Shown here in pieces: positions 22,130 through 35,056 of a stretch of 64,000 nucleotides of DNA. Each line of letters begins with the position of its first letter. Positions within the stretch are counted from its first letter, which is position 1. The DNA is taken from positions 620,001 to 684,000 of the forward strand of contig JAAXNY010000012.1 of NCBI GenBank assembly GCA_013420905.1, read 5' to 3'. This stretch comes from Collybia mongolica (Eukaryota; Basidiomycota; Agaricomycetes; Agaricales; Clitocybaceae). The notes under the pieces are model-generated. The model ran no database searches. It worked only from the letters and a program-made list of their open reading frames with translations, and was not told the DNA's origin. A program made the position numbers and the translations under genes.

Positions 22130-22725
22130 ATGTCTTCCTTCGTCCCTTTCAACTTCAACTTCACCTCCTCCATCCTCAACTCTGTCGTCGTCGGCCCGCA
22201 GGCAAGGAAGTTCTTCCAGGTCATGACTGACCCGGCGGACCCGCGCTTCACGATATTCCAGGATATCGAGACGAAGGCCGCCGCGTATGTCGAGTGGCAG
22301 ACGCACCCGGTCGTCGAGGTGCGCGGCATCGTTGCGAGCCAGCACGTCTCGCAGTGGCTCGCCCTCTCAGCCGACCAATCGTACGTCCAAACATCTCCAG
22401 CGTGGTCTCCAACAGCAGAAACTAAATTTTTTTTTTAAAGTTCCCGGATGATGGAGTTCAGAGGCAGGCACTACTCATGGGTCCCGGGTGGCGATTCCAT
22501 CTGCGTAAATCTTCCCCCCCACTCCGAAACCGCTGATTGTCCGTTTGTCGCTAATGCACCTCCTAGATGTATACTACTGGGAGCCCGGCTGAGATGTTCG
22601 CCAGGATCACGCGCGGAAACAATACAGTCAAGTTAGAGTTGGCTCCGCAGGCGATTCAGGCCGGCATGTTGGAAGTCTGTGTCGTCGCTGCCTTCCTTCT
22701 CCAGTGCGGTCGTCCTATCGACTGA
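22130..22725 (+). CDS. DUF6593-type small protein, 157 aa
   Basis: Small cytoplasmic-looking protein of a family abundant in basidiomycetes and of unknown function (DUF6593). Exons 22130-22380, 22441-22504 and 22567-22725 are in phase, with canonical GT-AG introns of 60 and 62 nt. The N-terminus is MSSFVPFNFNFTSSILNSVV. The core has FTIFQDIETKAAAYVEW, the family-type RMMEFRGRHYSWVPGG, and a C-terminal helix VKLELAPQAIQAGMLEV running to LLQCGRPID. The length is normal for the family. There is no signal peptide or membrane span. Codon third positions are strongly GC-rich compared with neighbours, which together with the clear TATA box suggests good expression. The family call rests on overall pattern, not a search. 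Confidence 0.75.
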
Positions 22726-22851
22726 AGCGCGCGTCGCGTCATGTCATGGTCGTGTCGAAACCCTGTAGTTTTGTTTCACGGTAGAGGTTTGTATGCTCTG
22801 TCCGTTTGATTATCTCTCTTTTTTTAGACTCTTCGTTTAGATATTCCATCA

Positions 22852-23020
22852 AGTCTTCGTTCCGCAGAGTCATGTAGATATGACTCTGCTTCTTACGTAG
22901 CCTCTTGCTTTTGATTCATCCTGATTCGTAGATGTTTTGTTAAGGTTTCGTTTTCAGTCTTCGTTCCATACATGGGGCTTTGTAGCGAAATCTCGGTTTC
23001 CTACGTAGCCTCCTGCTTTT
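22852..23020. repeat. Diverged direct repeat in 3' flank of DUF6593 gene
   Basis: Two copies of a roughly 60-bp unit start with AGTCTTCGTTCC at 22852 and 22956 and end with ACGTAGCCTC(T/C)TGCTTTT. The spacing is 104 bp. They begin about 130 bp after the stop codon, so they are probably in the 3' UTR or just past it. Confidence 0.7.
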
Positions 23021-26000
23021 AAAATTAAAAATTAAAACTTTATACCGCGAGTCCTCCGCTCAACACGGTCTACAGAACGTACTTTTCCCAGATTTTTTTG
23101 GTCGAACGGGCCGACATGTAGAGGTAAGATGTAGATACCAGTATTACTGCAATCACCAAATACTGACATAGTAGTGCATTACCTACTGTGTGGTGCATAA
23201 TTGACGCTAATCACAAATATCGGTTATGATGCATCAGGACGCATTTTTGCCAGTTGCTGACATGGTGATCACGTAACCCGGTACAGCTGTACCTACGTCC
23301 GCCCCGCCCCCCCCCCCCCCCCAACCCCGCACGCCAGGCGGCGGGCATGCCGAGTTGTAGATGATTCCTCCGTTGCCTAAAGGGTTGAGATTTGCAGGGA
23401 CTGTAGGTTTATTGGTTGAGAACACACAAAAAGCACAAAATCTCTGCGCAAGTCCTTGTTAAATCGGAAAACTATACCCTGCAACTGTGGCATTATGATG
23501 AGCCATCATCTGCATGGCATTGGATAAGGAATTTCGAAGCCTCAAACTTGAACTCAGGTTTGGCCGCACACCTGTGATGTATTGATGCGGAACTCTTGGC
23601 CAACCCGTTGGGGTGCGGACTGGATACTTAACTGTGTCGACAAAGGTGGAAATATCAATTGCAAATGCACCACGGCACCTAACCACTCAAAACTTTATGG
23701 AAGAACCTTGTTGATTCTTAGAAGCACCGTCCATGGGATCTGGAGCAGAACTGAAAAAGGTCGGACGACGACACAACTTTGATCACTTCACATATATTAA
23801 TCACGGTACATTTAAAGCCCAAATTCGAGTACCATGAATAATAATCCGCTGTACAAATATTTGCTACGATATCTACTATGCAAGTCGCCTCATGCGATCC
23901 CGTGGTCGTCATTTGCACTTTTTGTTCGTGCAGACACAACTGAGATTCTATTATTAGCTCAAGCGCGCGTGAAACCCAAGGGGAAGCGGCGCGGCGCGAG
24001 GCTGACTGATATAACCTGACAGACAGCTCTAGTGACGCGGGCATAGGGGATTCTCAGGCTGTAATTGTGATGTGATGCATCAATCCTCTTCTGTAATTTC
24101 AGTTTAGTTGTGCACCACACTTTAATTGTAATTACGGTTGAGTGATGCATGATTATGATAGTATGGGCTGCTGTAATGTTGTAGGTGGGGGGATATGCAT
24201 TAAGTTGTGAATACCTAATTCTGTACGATAGTGATTTCGTCTGTTAACAGTCATCAGTAAAAATAGAAAAATAAATTCCAGGTTTTTGTCAGTTTTTGCT
24301 AGTATTTGGGTTTTTGAAAACTTGGAAACCTACAAACCTGGAAATCTACAACAAATTCATAATGAGTAACCAATAGCTAGTCCATCAGGGGATGTTCATT
24401 AATCATCTCCCAACCAGGTTTCCAGGAAAAGAGACATAAGTTTTGAAGTATTCAGTTTCCAAATTTCTGCTAGTTTTTGCCGGTTGCCCGGGCTGAGAAA
24501 CTAGCAGAAACTAGAATCCTTGATTACTGCTCGATGGTACTGCAAAATTGCGCTTTGACCGCACTGTTTTTCGATCATGCATATTACATCAAACACGCCC
24601 CAACAGTGAACCTTTTCTCCAGCATGATGCGACGAACGTTCGTTGGGAGACGGCCCAAACAATCTGTGGCGGAACAGCTAGCCAGGGTATGAGATTGTGG
24701 CGTAGTGGCATGCCAGAAGTAAAGACTATTTGACGCTTATGTACAATCACAGTTTTCATTCATCTGTGGAATCAATCAAGCCTGATAGATGGACACCCTG
24801 GATGCATGTACCCTAAAAGTCGCCTCCGAGATGGAACGTTAAATGAATGCACAATCTATCCATCTCTATCATGACCTGTCGCCTTCGTAATTGTTCATCC
24901 AGGAAGATAGATGGCGCAAAGAATTACATCCGTGCATCTATCACGGACCTCACCGAAATCGATTGTGAAAACGGCTGAACAGCGCTTCCACCGTCTTCTT
25001 ACACCATAGATCGGTATCATTGTCGTAAACAGTTTTGTTATATGAAGTCGGCGCAGACCCACGGTGTGGATCGGAGAGGCGTTCGTATTACAAAGCCATG
25101 ATTATCCATATCCGGAAACCCGCGCACACCATGGGCGCTTTCATCATCGCCCCCAAGCCACGAAGCGGCCCTCCCGGACACCCTGCAAAGCCGTGCCCGC
25201 CAACAGGCACGCGCCCGACAATCAAGCGATAATTAACGTCACCACTGATCGCAGCAACAAGGCCCCAGGGGGGAGGGGAGGTTTTAGGCTTTCCAGGCGT
25301 GTTCCTGCACGTTCCTGCTGTTCCTGCTGTTCCTCATCGCTGTGGAGCGGATTTTCAGGAACGAGCACGAAAGGAAGCATTTTTTCTTTCTTTTATGTAT
25401 TCCGAAAAACCCCATCTTCGAAAATGCGGTCCTGGGTCCTGAGGACCTGATCAGCGTCAAAAGAAAAAAAAGTCCATAAATACCCACTGCGTTCAGCGCG
25501 TTTCCACTTCTCCTCCCTGGTGTTTACGTTGCGGGCGAGGAGGATCCCCCCTCGTATCGGCCATCCCCTATCCTTCCCTGCCGGCCCGGCCACGGCACCG
25601 AATCCCACGCCCACAGGTCATTAGACCACTTGCCTGTACCCTTTTTTTTTTTTCGGCATCTGGCCTTCGAAGCAAGCTAAAAAAAAAAAATTTCTCCTCC
25701 GTTCATTTCACCATCCATCGAAGGATTCGTTGATTCCAGTCCATCAAGAACCCTGAATCTGGAGATTGTGATACGAAGGCATGATTATCTGCGGATATGG
25801 TTAGACTAGGGAGCACGACCCCCTGACTGCTGCGGAGCGTTTTGACGCCATGGATGTCTTTGATATCTGTGATATTACATACCTCCAGCCAAGTATCACA
25901 GAACTCCTGACACTACTCAGGCTCTTCGAGAAGTCGCGATTGACGATAAGTGGGCGAGCCCATGGGATGCGCGTCGAGGATGGAGGGTATCTTCGGGACT

Positions 26001-28710
26001 GGGAGCCGACTTGAGCGGGTTCATTATGCTTGTTGGAGATGTGTACTCCATCTATTGCCATCTCGGGGACCCTGTGCTCATGACGCGCCATCATTCATCA
26101 TGGGCGTTGGCGAAGCCATGGTAACCTGGAGCCTGGGGAAGCCCACCTGATGTGACGCGAGATCGATATCGCATCTTAGTCCGGCACGCTGCTACGTACA
26201 AGACCAAATCCACTCCCAATATACCCGCATACCCCGTGCGAGTTTGAGGCCTGAAGTTCTGAGCCCACATATATGAAAAAAAACTGCTGCCATCGTCTTA
26301 AAAAAAAATTGTACGTATGCACAAACTTGCAACAGATCCGAGCATTTCCGAACTCAGAGAACCACGACGAGAGCGACTTGGAAGATACGGGCCCTCAATA
26401 GGCGATTCCCCATCCATCCCCGTACACCCAAACTCGAGAACCAAATCCCGCTGTCCGGAAATGCAAATCTGGTACTATGATCATGACATGACTTGACTCG
26501 CTGGCAAGATCGCGATGCACATATCTACACCGATCCGCTTTCGTTGTGGACTGTTGGGTAAAGATTTCACTGCACACGTCCATGGTCCGAGTCAACCGTT
26601 CATGTGCGCATCATAATTCATAGATCACAGTCTTTAGGGGCGCACTACCCTCCCCGCCCACTCGGGTTCCGGAATCCGGATGCCACACGCCGTGCGCCCG
26701 CCCCGTGACACTGTGGACTGACAGCAGCTTCGAAACGCTTGCAGGGAAAGGACCCTGCGCCGCGTACCACACCAACCACACCTCCGTCTCTATCTCCATC
26801 CACGCACCACATTGCATTCAAAACCCCAACCCCTAAGGGACGCCCAGCGCAGGGTCCGTACCCATATCCCGCAAACGGTACATATACGCCCGTCGACGTC
26901 CGCAATCAAATCAAATTGTACTGTACTGAAACGGCATAGTAGCATACATACATACATACATGGGGTCCATTAATTCTCAGCCGCCAGACGCTAGCGCTAG
27001 CGTAGCTCCATACGCGTGCATGCGCTCCCCCCGAGGTCCTTGCGGATCGCTCTTTTGCCCGCCTGCGTCCGCGCGTTCTGCCAAACGACGCTACCTTGGA
27101 CATGAGGCGTTTGGGGTTTAACGAACGGACGGGCGAAAGACTATGCGAAACTCGGTCCCGAGTTTGCGTGAGCACCCCTTTGGGGCTGGAGCTTAGAGGC
27201 GTAGGTAGGTACACGCGTATGCAGATCCGAAATTCCAGAATGATATGTTTGATTCGAGTTACATTATGTATGTACTGACCCTAGGGCCGATTAGATTGGC
27301 TGGAGAAGAGGAGGCGATATCGATATCGATAATAATTTTTATGTGTATAACGTTATATGAAAGAAGTGATTTGAGGGTATGAAGTGGATGTATAAGAAGC
27401 GCAGGGGTTGAGAGGACACGTATACGCATACACAACAAGAACGAGAGTCGGCTTCGTGCGCAGGATGCAGGGAGGGCGGCGGGCGAGCATAAAGAGCGTG
27501 GTGCAAGGAGCGTGGTGCAAGAAAACCCAAAAGCCCGACCCGACGAAGAGCAAACGAGCGTGGCGTGCAGCGCGTAATCGGCCCGGGGGTAATATCCACG
27601 AGCACACACACACAGACACCAAAAGAAAAAAAAAAAACCAGAAAAAGGCTTGTTCCATCACGTTCGAATTCCAGAGACCAAACCGAGGGGGCAGTAACAA
27701 GCAAAACAAAGTACCGGGGCGCAGCAGTAAAACAAGTAAAACAAAAAGTATAATAAGCAACTATATGCAAGGCGTAATAATAAGCAGCAAACCGTAAACC
27801 GTAAAAGCAAGGTATCAGCAAATCAGCAAAAAAAAGAAAGTACACAGGCAGGCCGCAAGTACACAGGCCGCAAATTCACAAGTCAAGTCATGTCAAACGA
27901 GCGAGGGTTCAAACAACAAAAACAAAAAACGCAGAAAGAAAAAAGTAAAAAGTAAAAAAAGAAGATAATATGTGCAGAGTCGGGTCGGGTGAAAAAAATA
28001 GGTTAGGTTTAGGTTTAGGTAGGTATATATCACAAAAAAAACACAGCAAGGTATGTAGAATAAATCGAGTATCAAGTATCAAGTATCGCGCATCGAGTAT
28101 CAAGTCAATATATATATATGTGTTGTGTGTATTGTGTGTGAATGCATGCTTTTGAGAGAAAGACGACAGGGGGCAGGGTAGGGGGGAAGGGAAAGGAAAA
28201 GGAAAAAGAAAGAAAGGAAAAGGTACAGTGTCCGTCCGTTTGTATTCATTTTTCTCCATTTCAAGTTCGGGTTCAGGTTCGGGTTCGGGTTCAGGTTGGG
28301 TGTGGGTCGTCGGGCCCTAGCTGGGGTGCGTATGCGTATGGATGCGCGTGTGCGTGGTGTGCGAGGGGGGCCGGGATATGCGTGGGGGGGGACCGGCGAT
28401 ATGGATCGGGGGGGTGGTCGGGGGTAGCAGGATTAAAAGGTGGGACGATTAAGAAAATGGAAATCGTAAAAGCGTACGGAACACAAAGACTTCAAAACGG
28501 GGTAGAACACGAATCAAAAGGTCGAAACGAATACGAAAGCTGAAAAAGTCGAAAAAGTCGAAAAATCAGGAAACAGAGAGAACACGCTACACAAAAAAAA
28601 AAAAAAAACAAAAGAAAAAAGCCCCCATAAAAAACCAAAAAAAAAAAAAAAACCAAAAAGCCCACATCCAAACCCCATCCAAACCACCCAATTAACAGCA
28701 TCCCATACAC
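23021..28710. other. 5.7-kb gene-poor region downstream of DUF6593 and the zinc-finger gene
   Basis: No gene can be supported. The left part (23.0-24.5 kb) is AT-rich; one stretch near 24.27-24.50 kb with repeated TTTTTG and AAACTAGCAGAAA words may be transposon debris. A 16-base C run lies at 23307-23322. The right part (26.9-28.7 kb) is low-complexity and purine-rich, with poly-A and poly-T runs. It includes the probable 3' UTR and terminator of the minus-strand zinc-finger gene. Open frames here mostly follow simple-sequence tracts. Confidence 0.5.
28001..28024. repeat. Short telomere-like GGTTTA array
   Basis: GGTTAGGTTTAGGTTTAGGT and the following bases resemble variant telomere repeats (fungal TTAGGG). 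There are only about four units inside low-complexity DNA, so chance expansion is as likely as a healed break. A related GGTTCG/GGTTCA run lies at 28264-28298. Confidence 0.5.
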
Positions 28711-31448
28711 CTACACCCGCATCCCATACACCCCAACACCCACACCCATCCCCTGCCCCTGCGCCGCCCGCTCATACCCCCCCCTCTCAAACACCACGCC
28801 TACGCCCACGCCCGGGCCCATCTCCTGATACTGCTGCTGCTGCTGCTGTTGGGCCATATACCCCCTCTGCCCATGCTGCTGGTGGTGGTGGTGGTGGTGC
28901 ATCCTCCCCTGCCCCTGCGGGGGAGGCGACATATACCCCGTCCCCGCCCCGCCCCCAGACCCCGCCCCAGACACAGGCGACACCGGCACAGGCACAGGCA
29001 CCGGAACAGGCAGCGGCGACATGTACCCCGCTGACGACGGTGCGGGCGAGCTCGAAACGTACCCCGTGCCTCCCCCTCCGCCTATATGCTGCTGCTGCTG
29101 CTGCTGCTGGTGGTGCTGGTGGTGCAGCTGGTGCTGGTGCTGATGCTGCTGATGCTGCTGTAGGTGTGACGCCGGCAACAACGGCGGCGGCGACACGAAC
29201 CCCGGGCCCGCACCCGCACCCGAGCTAGGCGCAGGTGAGGGCGCAAAGGCGCTCGCATGCGGCGAAGGCGGGTGTGCGTACCCGTTCCCGTTCCCATTGG
29301 CGTTGTGCGTATGCGTATGCGAGTGCGAGTGCGGGTGCGAGAGTGACAGCGGATGAGGCGACATCGGCGACGACGGCGCGAAGCCGCCCGACAGCGGCGG
29401 GGAGAGGTACCCGTGCCCCCCGTGTCCGTGTGGGAGCAGCGGCGGCGGAGGGGAAAAGGTACTTTGGGAGGGCGAGGGGGAGATGTACCCTGCGTTCTGC
29501 TGGTGTTGGTGTTGGCCTGCGTGCTGGTGTTGCTGCTGGTGCTGGTGCTGGTGCGAATACCCCTGCTGCTGCTGGTGCTGATGCTGCATCTGGCCCAAAG
29601 GCGACCCCCCACCCCCGCTCCCGCGCCTCTCCATCCCTCCTGCCCCCGCTCCGCCATGCATATGCGGGCTCCCCCCCTCGCTCCCGCTCCCGCTCCCACT
29701 ACCACTGCCACTCCCGCTCACACTCCGGCTGACGCTCCCACTCCCCCTGCTTGCACTCCCATGCGGCGATCCTGCTCCCGCTCCCGCTCCCGCCCCATAC
29801 CCCTGCCCATGGCCCGTATAATACCCCCCATACCCCCCCGCCCCCGCACCCCCAAACGGGGGGCTCCCCCTCGGACTCCCCCTCTGCCCCTGCCCGTGCC
29901 CCGGGACAGGCATCGTATCCACAATATGCAACGCCGACAGCGCACCCGACGCCGTCCCCGGCCTGCTCCCTCCTCCCCCACCCCCTCCACCCCCACTGAG
30001 AAGAAAGGCACCCGCGCCTACACCCGAGACATCATCATTACACAGCTCCATCACAGAGAGCCGCCGCGACTGCGGGCGCGAGTCCGAGCCGTAGTCGTAA
30101 TCGTACTCTTTCGCACTCGCACTCGCGCCCGTGCCCGTGCCCGCGCCTTGGTGGAGGTTTGAGGTTTGGTGCGGGTTGAGGTCTGTGAGCTCGCCGAACC
30201 CGCGTTTGCGCGGGTTCTGCGGGTGGGCGGGCGATGTCTGGTTTTGTGTGTGTAGGGGGGGCTGGGGCTGGTCGGGCGGGTGGAAGTAGAACGGCGAGGA
30301 CTCTCCTGCGCCCGCGCCTGTGGTGCCTGGGCCCCCCGTGCTGGCGTGTACAGAGACGGGCGAGACGGAGGCGTCGAACCGGTGTGCGTGGGCGTCGTAC
30401 CCGCCCCCGCCCCCGCCCGGACCTCCGGTACTAAAGTACGCCTTGGACCCGCCGGGGAAGAAGGAGGAGGAGGAGGAGGAAGGCGGGCGGCGGTATGCCG
30501 GCTGGAGGAGGTGCGCGTGTGCGTGTGGATTATTGTGCTGGTTATGTTGGGCCTGATTATGCATCTGCTGTTGGTGGTGGGATCCCGACTGCGTCTGCTG
30601 CGCATACGCCCCGAACCCCTGGTTTACAATTGCGCTGAGCGGGGGGAGCGAGCGTTCACCTCCGCTGCTCGTCGTCGGGCGGCTCCCACTGCCTCCTGCG
30701 GTACCGGAGCCCTCGGGGAAGCCAAAGGGCTCGCCGGGGAGGAAGGCGCCGGCGGCGTGGTCGTCGAGGTCGCTCCAGGCAGCGTAGGCTCCTGCGGGGG
30801 GCTGGGGGTCGTACGGGGCGGAGGCGGGGCCCATGGGGAGCTGGAGCTCCTCCTGCTTGACGAGGTCGAGAGCTGGGGGGGAGTGCGAGTGGGAGTGCTG
30901 GTGTTGTTGTTGTTGTTGTTGTTGTTGGTGGTGTTGTTGTTGGTGGAGGGGGAGAGGGGGGGGGTTGGGCCTGCGTGCGCCGCGGGGGTTGCCGACCTTG
31001 TTGGCGGCGGCCATGGTAGCGTGGAGAGAGGTGAGGTCGCGCATCATGCGCTCGTTCTGCTCCTGCTTGTCTGCGTGGACGGTCTGCGCGTGCTGGCGGA
31101 GGTTGTCGAGGCGCGAGAACTGCTTGCCGCAGTGGCAGGTGAACGGGCGCTCGCCTGTGTGTTTTCTGTGTGGAACGGAGTTTGGGGGGGCTGGTCATCA
31201 TGAGTTAGGACGGGGGCTGACCTGATGTGACGAGCGAGGTGCTCGCTGCGTGAAAAGACCATGCGGCACTCGCCGTAGCCCCTGCACTGGAAAGTCTTCG
31301 CAGGGGCCGGGCGGTAGCGCCTGCTGGTGGGGGGCTGGGCAACGATGGCAGCCATCTGAGCGAGGTGGTCGTCGGTGCCTGCAACAGCGGTCGTCGTGTT
31401 CGCCGTCGATTCCAGGGGGGCTCCTTCAGGGGACGATTTGCGCTCCAT
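28711..31448 (-). CDS. C2H2 zinc-finger transcription factor, MSN2/RGM1/USV1-like
   Basis: Nuclear DNA-binding regulator of 893 residues. Exon 1 (31448-31222) starts [16 protein letters not shown] 56-nt intron (31166-31221) splits the arginine just before the first-finger histidine linker. Exon 2 runs to 28711. Two fingers lie at about residues 55-105: [19 protein letters not shown]... (C-x5-C-x12-H-x3-H), the linker RKHTGERPF, then [17 protein letters not shown] (C-x-C-x12-H-x4-H). This is the stress-response pair seen in yeast Rgm1, Usv1 and Msn2, which bind AG-rich (CCCCT-type) elements. The remaining ~780 residues are extreme low complexity: poly-Q/H tracts ([12 protein letters not shown]), GAGAG and [10 protein letters not shown] runs, PPPLLP, ending in [11 protein letters not shown]. 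Such tails usually act as activation or condensate-forming regions; that is inference. An in-frame upstream extension lacks a preferred start, so 31448 is chosen. Confidence 0.9.
29088..30942. repeat. Trinucleotide tracts inside the zinc-finger gene
   Basis: Several coding microsatellites occur, including a CTG run at about 29088-29109 and a GTT-rich run at 30901-30942. On the coding strand they give CAG/CAA glutamine tracts. They are interspersed with glycine- and histidine-coding repeats and are candidates for length polymorphism. Confidence 0.7.
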
Positions 31449-32177
31449 GAACAAATTAAAACCGTTTAAAAAAAAAAAAGTAAAAAAAAAAAGACACAAC
31501 GAGTTATAAGAATTGGGTGCCTGATCTCCTTTCCAATCCGAAAAAAATACATAAAAAAAATAAAACTCGAACCAAGGCACCCCCCCCCCCACTTAGGCAC
31601 ACACATGACACGGGACCCCACGACACCATTCGGACCCCGGGACTGACCCGATCTGCCGGGTCCTCCCCCATCAAGGCCCAAAACAGGCTTGGCGTTTCCA
31701 TCTTTTTTTTTTTCCTTTTTTCTTCTTGCTCCAGGCTTCTCCTTCTTCTCGGCTGCTCCGTTTGCTCTGCCCGCGGTTCGCTGTGTGAAACCCGGTCCTA
31801 TCCTCCCTGCCTCCCTTTCGCTCCCACGTGCCGATCCCCCCCTCAGATCCGCCCTCCAATCCGTTCCAATCTTGATTCAATCTAGATTCCCGAGCCTGCT
31901 TATCCCCCCGCCCGCCCGGCACGCGAAATGGCAATCAAAATGCAGCACCTCTCGTTCCTTCCATGCTTCACTTCAGTCAACGTCCACCGCGTCGGTGTTC
32001 CGTCGGCGGCCATGGATGTATGTTACTGCTCGAACTATTCCCTCCATCTGCCGCTCGGGACTCTGGAAAAAAGTCCCTCCCTGTAGATGTACACTACACT
32101 CTTCCATTTAACCGTAGTCGGATCCATAATCATAATTATATGCAGAACCCAGATCTTCCGTTCTTCAGTCCAACATA

Positions 32178-32253
32178 TCCCTCCTTCCCTCCTTCCCTCC
32201 TTCCCCCCTTCTACTTCCAACACAAACTCAAACACACACACACACACACACAC
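32178..32253. repeat. CCTT-type and CA microsatellites
   Basis: A TCCCTCCT-based tract at about 32178-32207 is followed by an uninterrupted CA dinucleotide run at about 32232-32253. Both lie in the long upstream region of the zinc-finger gene. Confidence 0.8.
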
Positions 32254-32580
32254 ATGACCCCCCCCCCTCCCCCCACTCACCAACGGCGCAAAAACCCACC
32301 CGCTCCCCCTAATCTCCCCCCTCAAACGCTAAAAACATACCGGGACTCGGAGGACCTGTCACTCATGCGCATACCCATGCCATCCTCAGGGCCAGGCCCA
32401 GGCCCAGGTCCCCACGACACACGACACACACACACACGCCTGCGCACAAGACAGAGACAGAGACAGACAGACGGGCAGCCGGACAGAGTATCCGGGGCCT
32501 AACATGCGTCCCCCCTCCCTTCCCTGCACTTGTGGCGGAACCAATGTTGCGTACGTGTGGCCGCTTAGAACAACGGACTT

Positions 32581-32602
32581 ACTACACTACACTACACTAC
32601 AT
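32581..32602. repeat. CTACA pentanucleotide microsatellite
   Basis: About four perfect copies of a five-base unit, TACACTACAC in register. Confidence 0.8.
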
Positions 32603-35040
32603 ACACATCCCTAACCCTGAACGATATTCATACATCGAACACCAAACACATCCATCCCGCACCCCGCCCGCCGTCCATCCTCGACCAACCGCGTTCATCG
32701 CCCAGGTCCAGTCACAATTTAAGATTAGCATATCCTGTCCTGCCCTGTCCCGTCCTGTCCGTCAAGCTCCATACGCACGCGCACGCGCACGCAGCCGCAG
32801 CAGACCCAAAGCCCTGAAACCAGACGTCAAAAAAAAAAAACAACGGAACCAAAAACAAAACAAGAACACCGGGAAAAAAAAAGACACAAGGCCCCATCTC
32901 CCATCTCCCGTCATCCCTTCCCCGATCACCGCTCCGCACCCCCAAACGCCAAACGCCACTCGGAGGGGGGACCTTGTCTCGGCTCTGCCGCCCTGCTCTA
33001 CGCGAGTTTACATACAGGTACGGTACGGGAAAGGGGAGGAGGAGAGAACTGCTCTGCGGGATGGGCGTTTCCGCTTCCCTCCTCGGTTTTCGTCCTCGTT
33101 CTCGTTCTCGCCTTCGCCCCCGTCCCCGTCCTCGCTTCTCACGCCCTTACCCAGTTTTCGCACTCTTCACACTCTTCGCTCCCCACATCCGAGTCAAAAG
33201 AACACGCTCGGACACAGCGTCCCCGCAATACCCCCGGGTGCGTATTCGCGTCGGTACCTTTCATTTTCGCGTTGACAGGGTTGACAGTGTGTATAGAGGG
33301 ACGATCATAGCTAATAGCCCAAGCACAAGCCCCGAAGAAGGGGACGTCGAAATACGTCGAAATACGTCTAAAAAGAAACGTAACGCGACGGGTACAGACT
33401 CGGGGGGGGGGGGATTTGAAGCTAGTGACGAAGGAAGCATGGCATGGTCCTTCCGAGTTTGAGTCCGTGTTTGAATCTGTATCCATCCCAACAGCCACTA
33501 CCTCCACCTCCACATCCCAGCACCCCAGCACCCCAGCATCTCAACTACACACCATACAAACACATCACAACACAACCCACCCCACCCCACCCACGGGACA
33601 TACCTCAGTTCGGTCCCGAACCCTCCTGCATGGTCGGCTACGATACGGGCTGCACGCTTCCCCCGCCGCAAGCTTCTTCGTGATCCGTCCACGCGACGCC
33701 AGTATCGCATCACATACATGCATACACGCGCGTGTCGCGTGGGGTAGGATCAGGATCAGGATTAGGAGATGCGGGCGGGCGTACATACCTATATACATAC
33801 ATGCATATACACACATAGAATAGTTCTCGCGCATGCGCATACTGAAGCTTCGATAAACATACAGTTCGTTCTATTCCTGGACACGAACAATGACGAGTAC
33901 TCCACAGCGCGTGGCGATCGGGGATTGAGATCATAAGTGTAGGGGGGAACTGATCGTGTGGAGCATTTGTCGTCGTCACAAGAACCCGAGAAGGCTGCGT
34001 TTTTGGGGCGTGTCACTGCCAATGCCAGCACCTTCCCAGCACGACTGTTGACGTCAACTACTCGTCAGGGCTTCAGTTCCCGTTTTTGCGCACACCGCGC
34101 TTTGCAAGATCATGACATCGGGACGCGCCCATATCGCCATATGGGGCAGGGCGCGTCACACTAATACACTAATACCGCATCCTCGATGCAACAGAAACAT
34201 ACACAAATGTTGTCCCCCCCCCCCCCGGTCGATATCGTTACCGCCTCCTTCTCACCCACGCAACACGACACCAAGCGCCTACATACCAAACGCCACAGCA
34301 CCTTCACCCAACCTATCACAACACAACTCAGGGGGTCCCGTCCCCCAGCAACCAGACCGTTACAGCACGCCTACTCCGCGCCCCCCGCACCCCCCAGCAA
34401 CCGTGCTGCCCGTCGACACCACAACCGCCCAGGGCACCGAAACGACCTTTGTCGAGCTGTTTCGGGAATGTATTAAGGGGTGTATGGTATGTACGACCCC
34501 AGATAATGGGCACGCGCGGATCGCATCGATGGCTTATCGCTGACTCCCCGCCTCCGCCACTCCGTCTTGGCGCGGTACCGGGTGTTTCGTTCCCCCCTGA
34601 GTTTTTTTTTTTTGGTTTTGTTTCTGTTGCGGTGTGCCACAGTGTGGGTGTAAGAAATGATAGTAGTGGCGCATACGGCCCCACTCCACTCTGATGCGCT
34701 GTTTGAGGTCGAAACTCAAGACTACTAAGTATGAATGTAGACAAGTCTGGGGACATTGCGCTTGGCGCCGAATTTCCAATATACCCCCAATCAATCCTTT
34801 CCCTAATCTACATACAGTATCCGAAAATCTCATCGCGCGTCGCCACCGCACCCGCACCCTAATTGCAAATTTCCCCAACCTCACGAAATCCCTGATTTTT
34901 ATATTCTGATGGTCGCGGTTTATTGCCAATATGCGGGGTGTGCCCCCCCCCGATTTGGTCATATGCGAGAGAGAGCATCATGACGCTTACCCGGCGGGGC
35001 TAATAAACCACCGTCCAGTTCCACATTCCATGATCGTTAC

Positions 35041-35056
35041 ATATATATATATATAT
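35041..35056. repeat. AT dinucleotide microsatellite
   Basis: Eight consecutive AT units. Confidence 0.85.

Noticed and set aside
24260..24510. Possible transposon end with repeated TTTTTG and AACTAGCAGAAACTAG words
   Set aside because: No matching inverted terminal repeats, target duplication or transposase sequence found nearby; kept only as a remark.
29235..31225. Several long plus-strand open frames opposite the zinc-finger gene
   Set aside because: They are antisense shadows. The minus-strand low-complexity coding sequence avoids stop codons in other frames, and no domain or splice logic supports the plus-strand products.
32035..33531. Long frames in the microsatellite region read as putative proteins
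   Set aside because: Composition is dictated by simple repeats; frames exist on both strands with no conserved motif.
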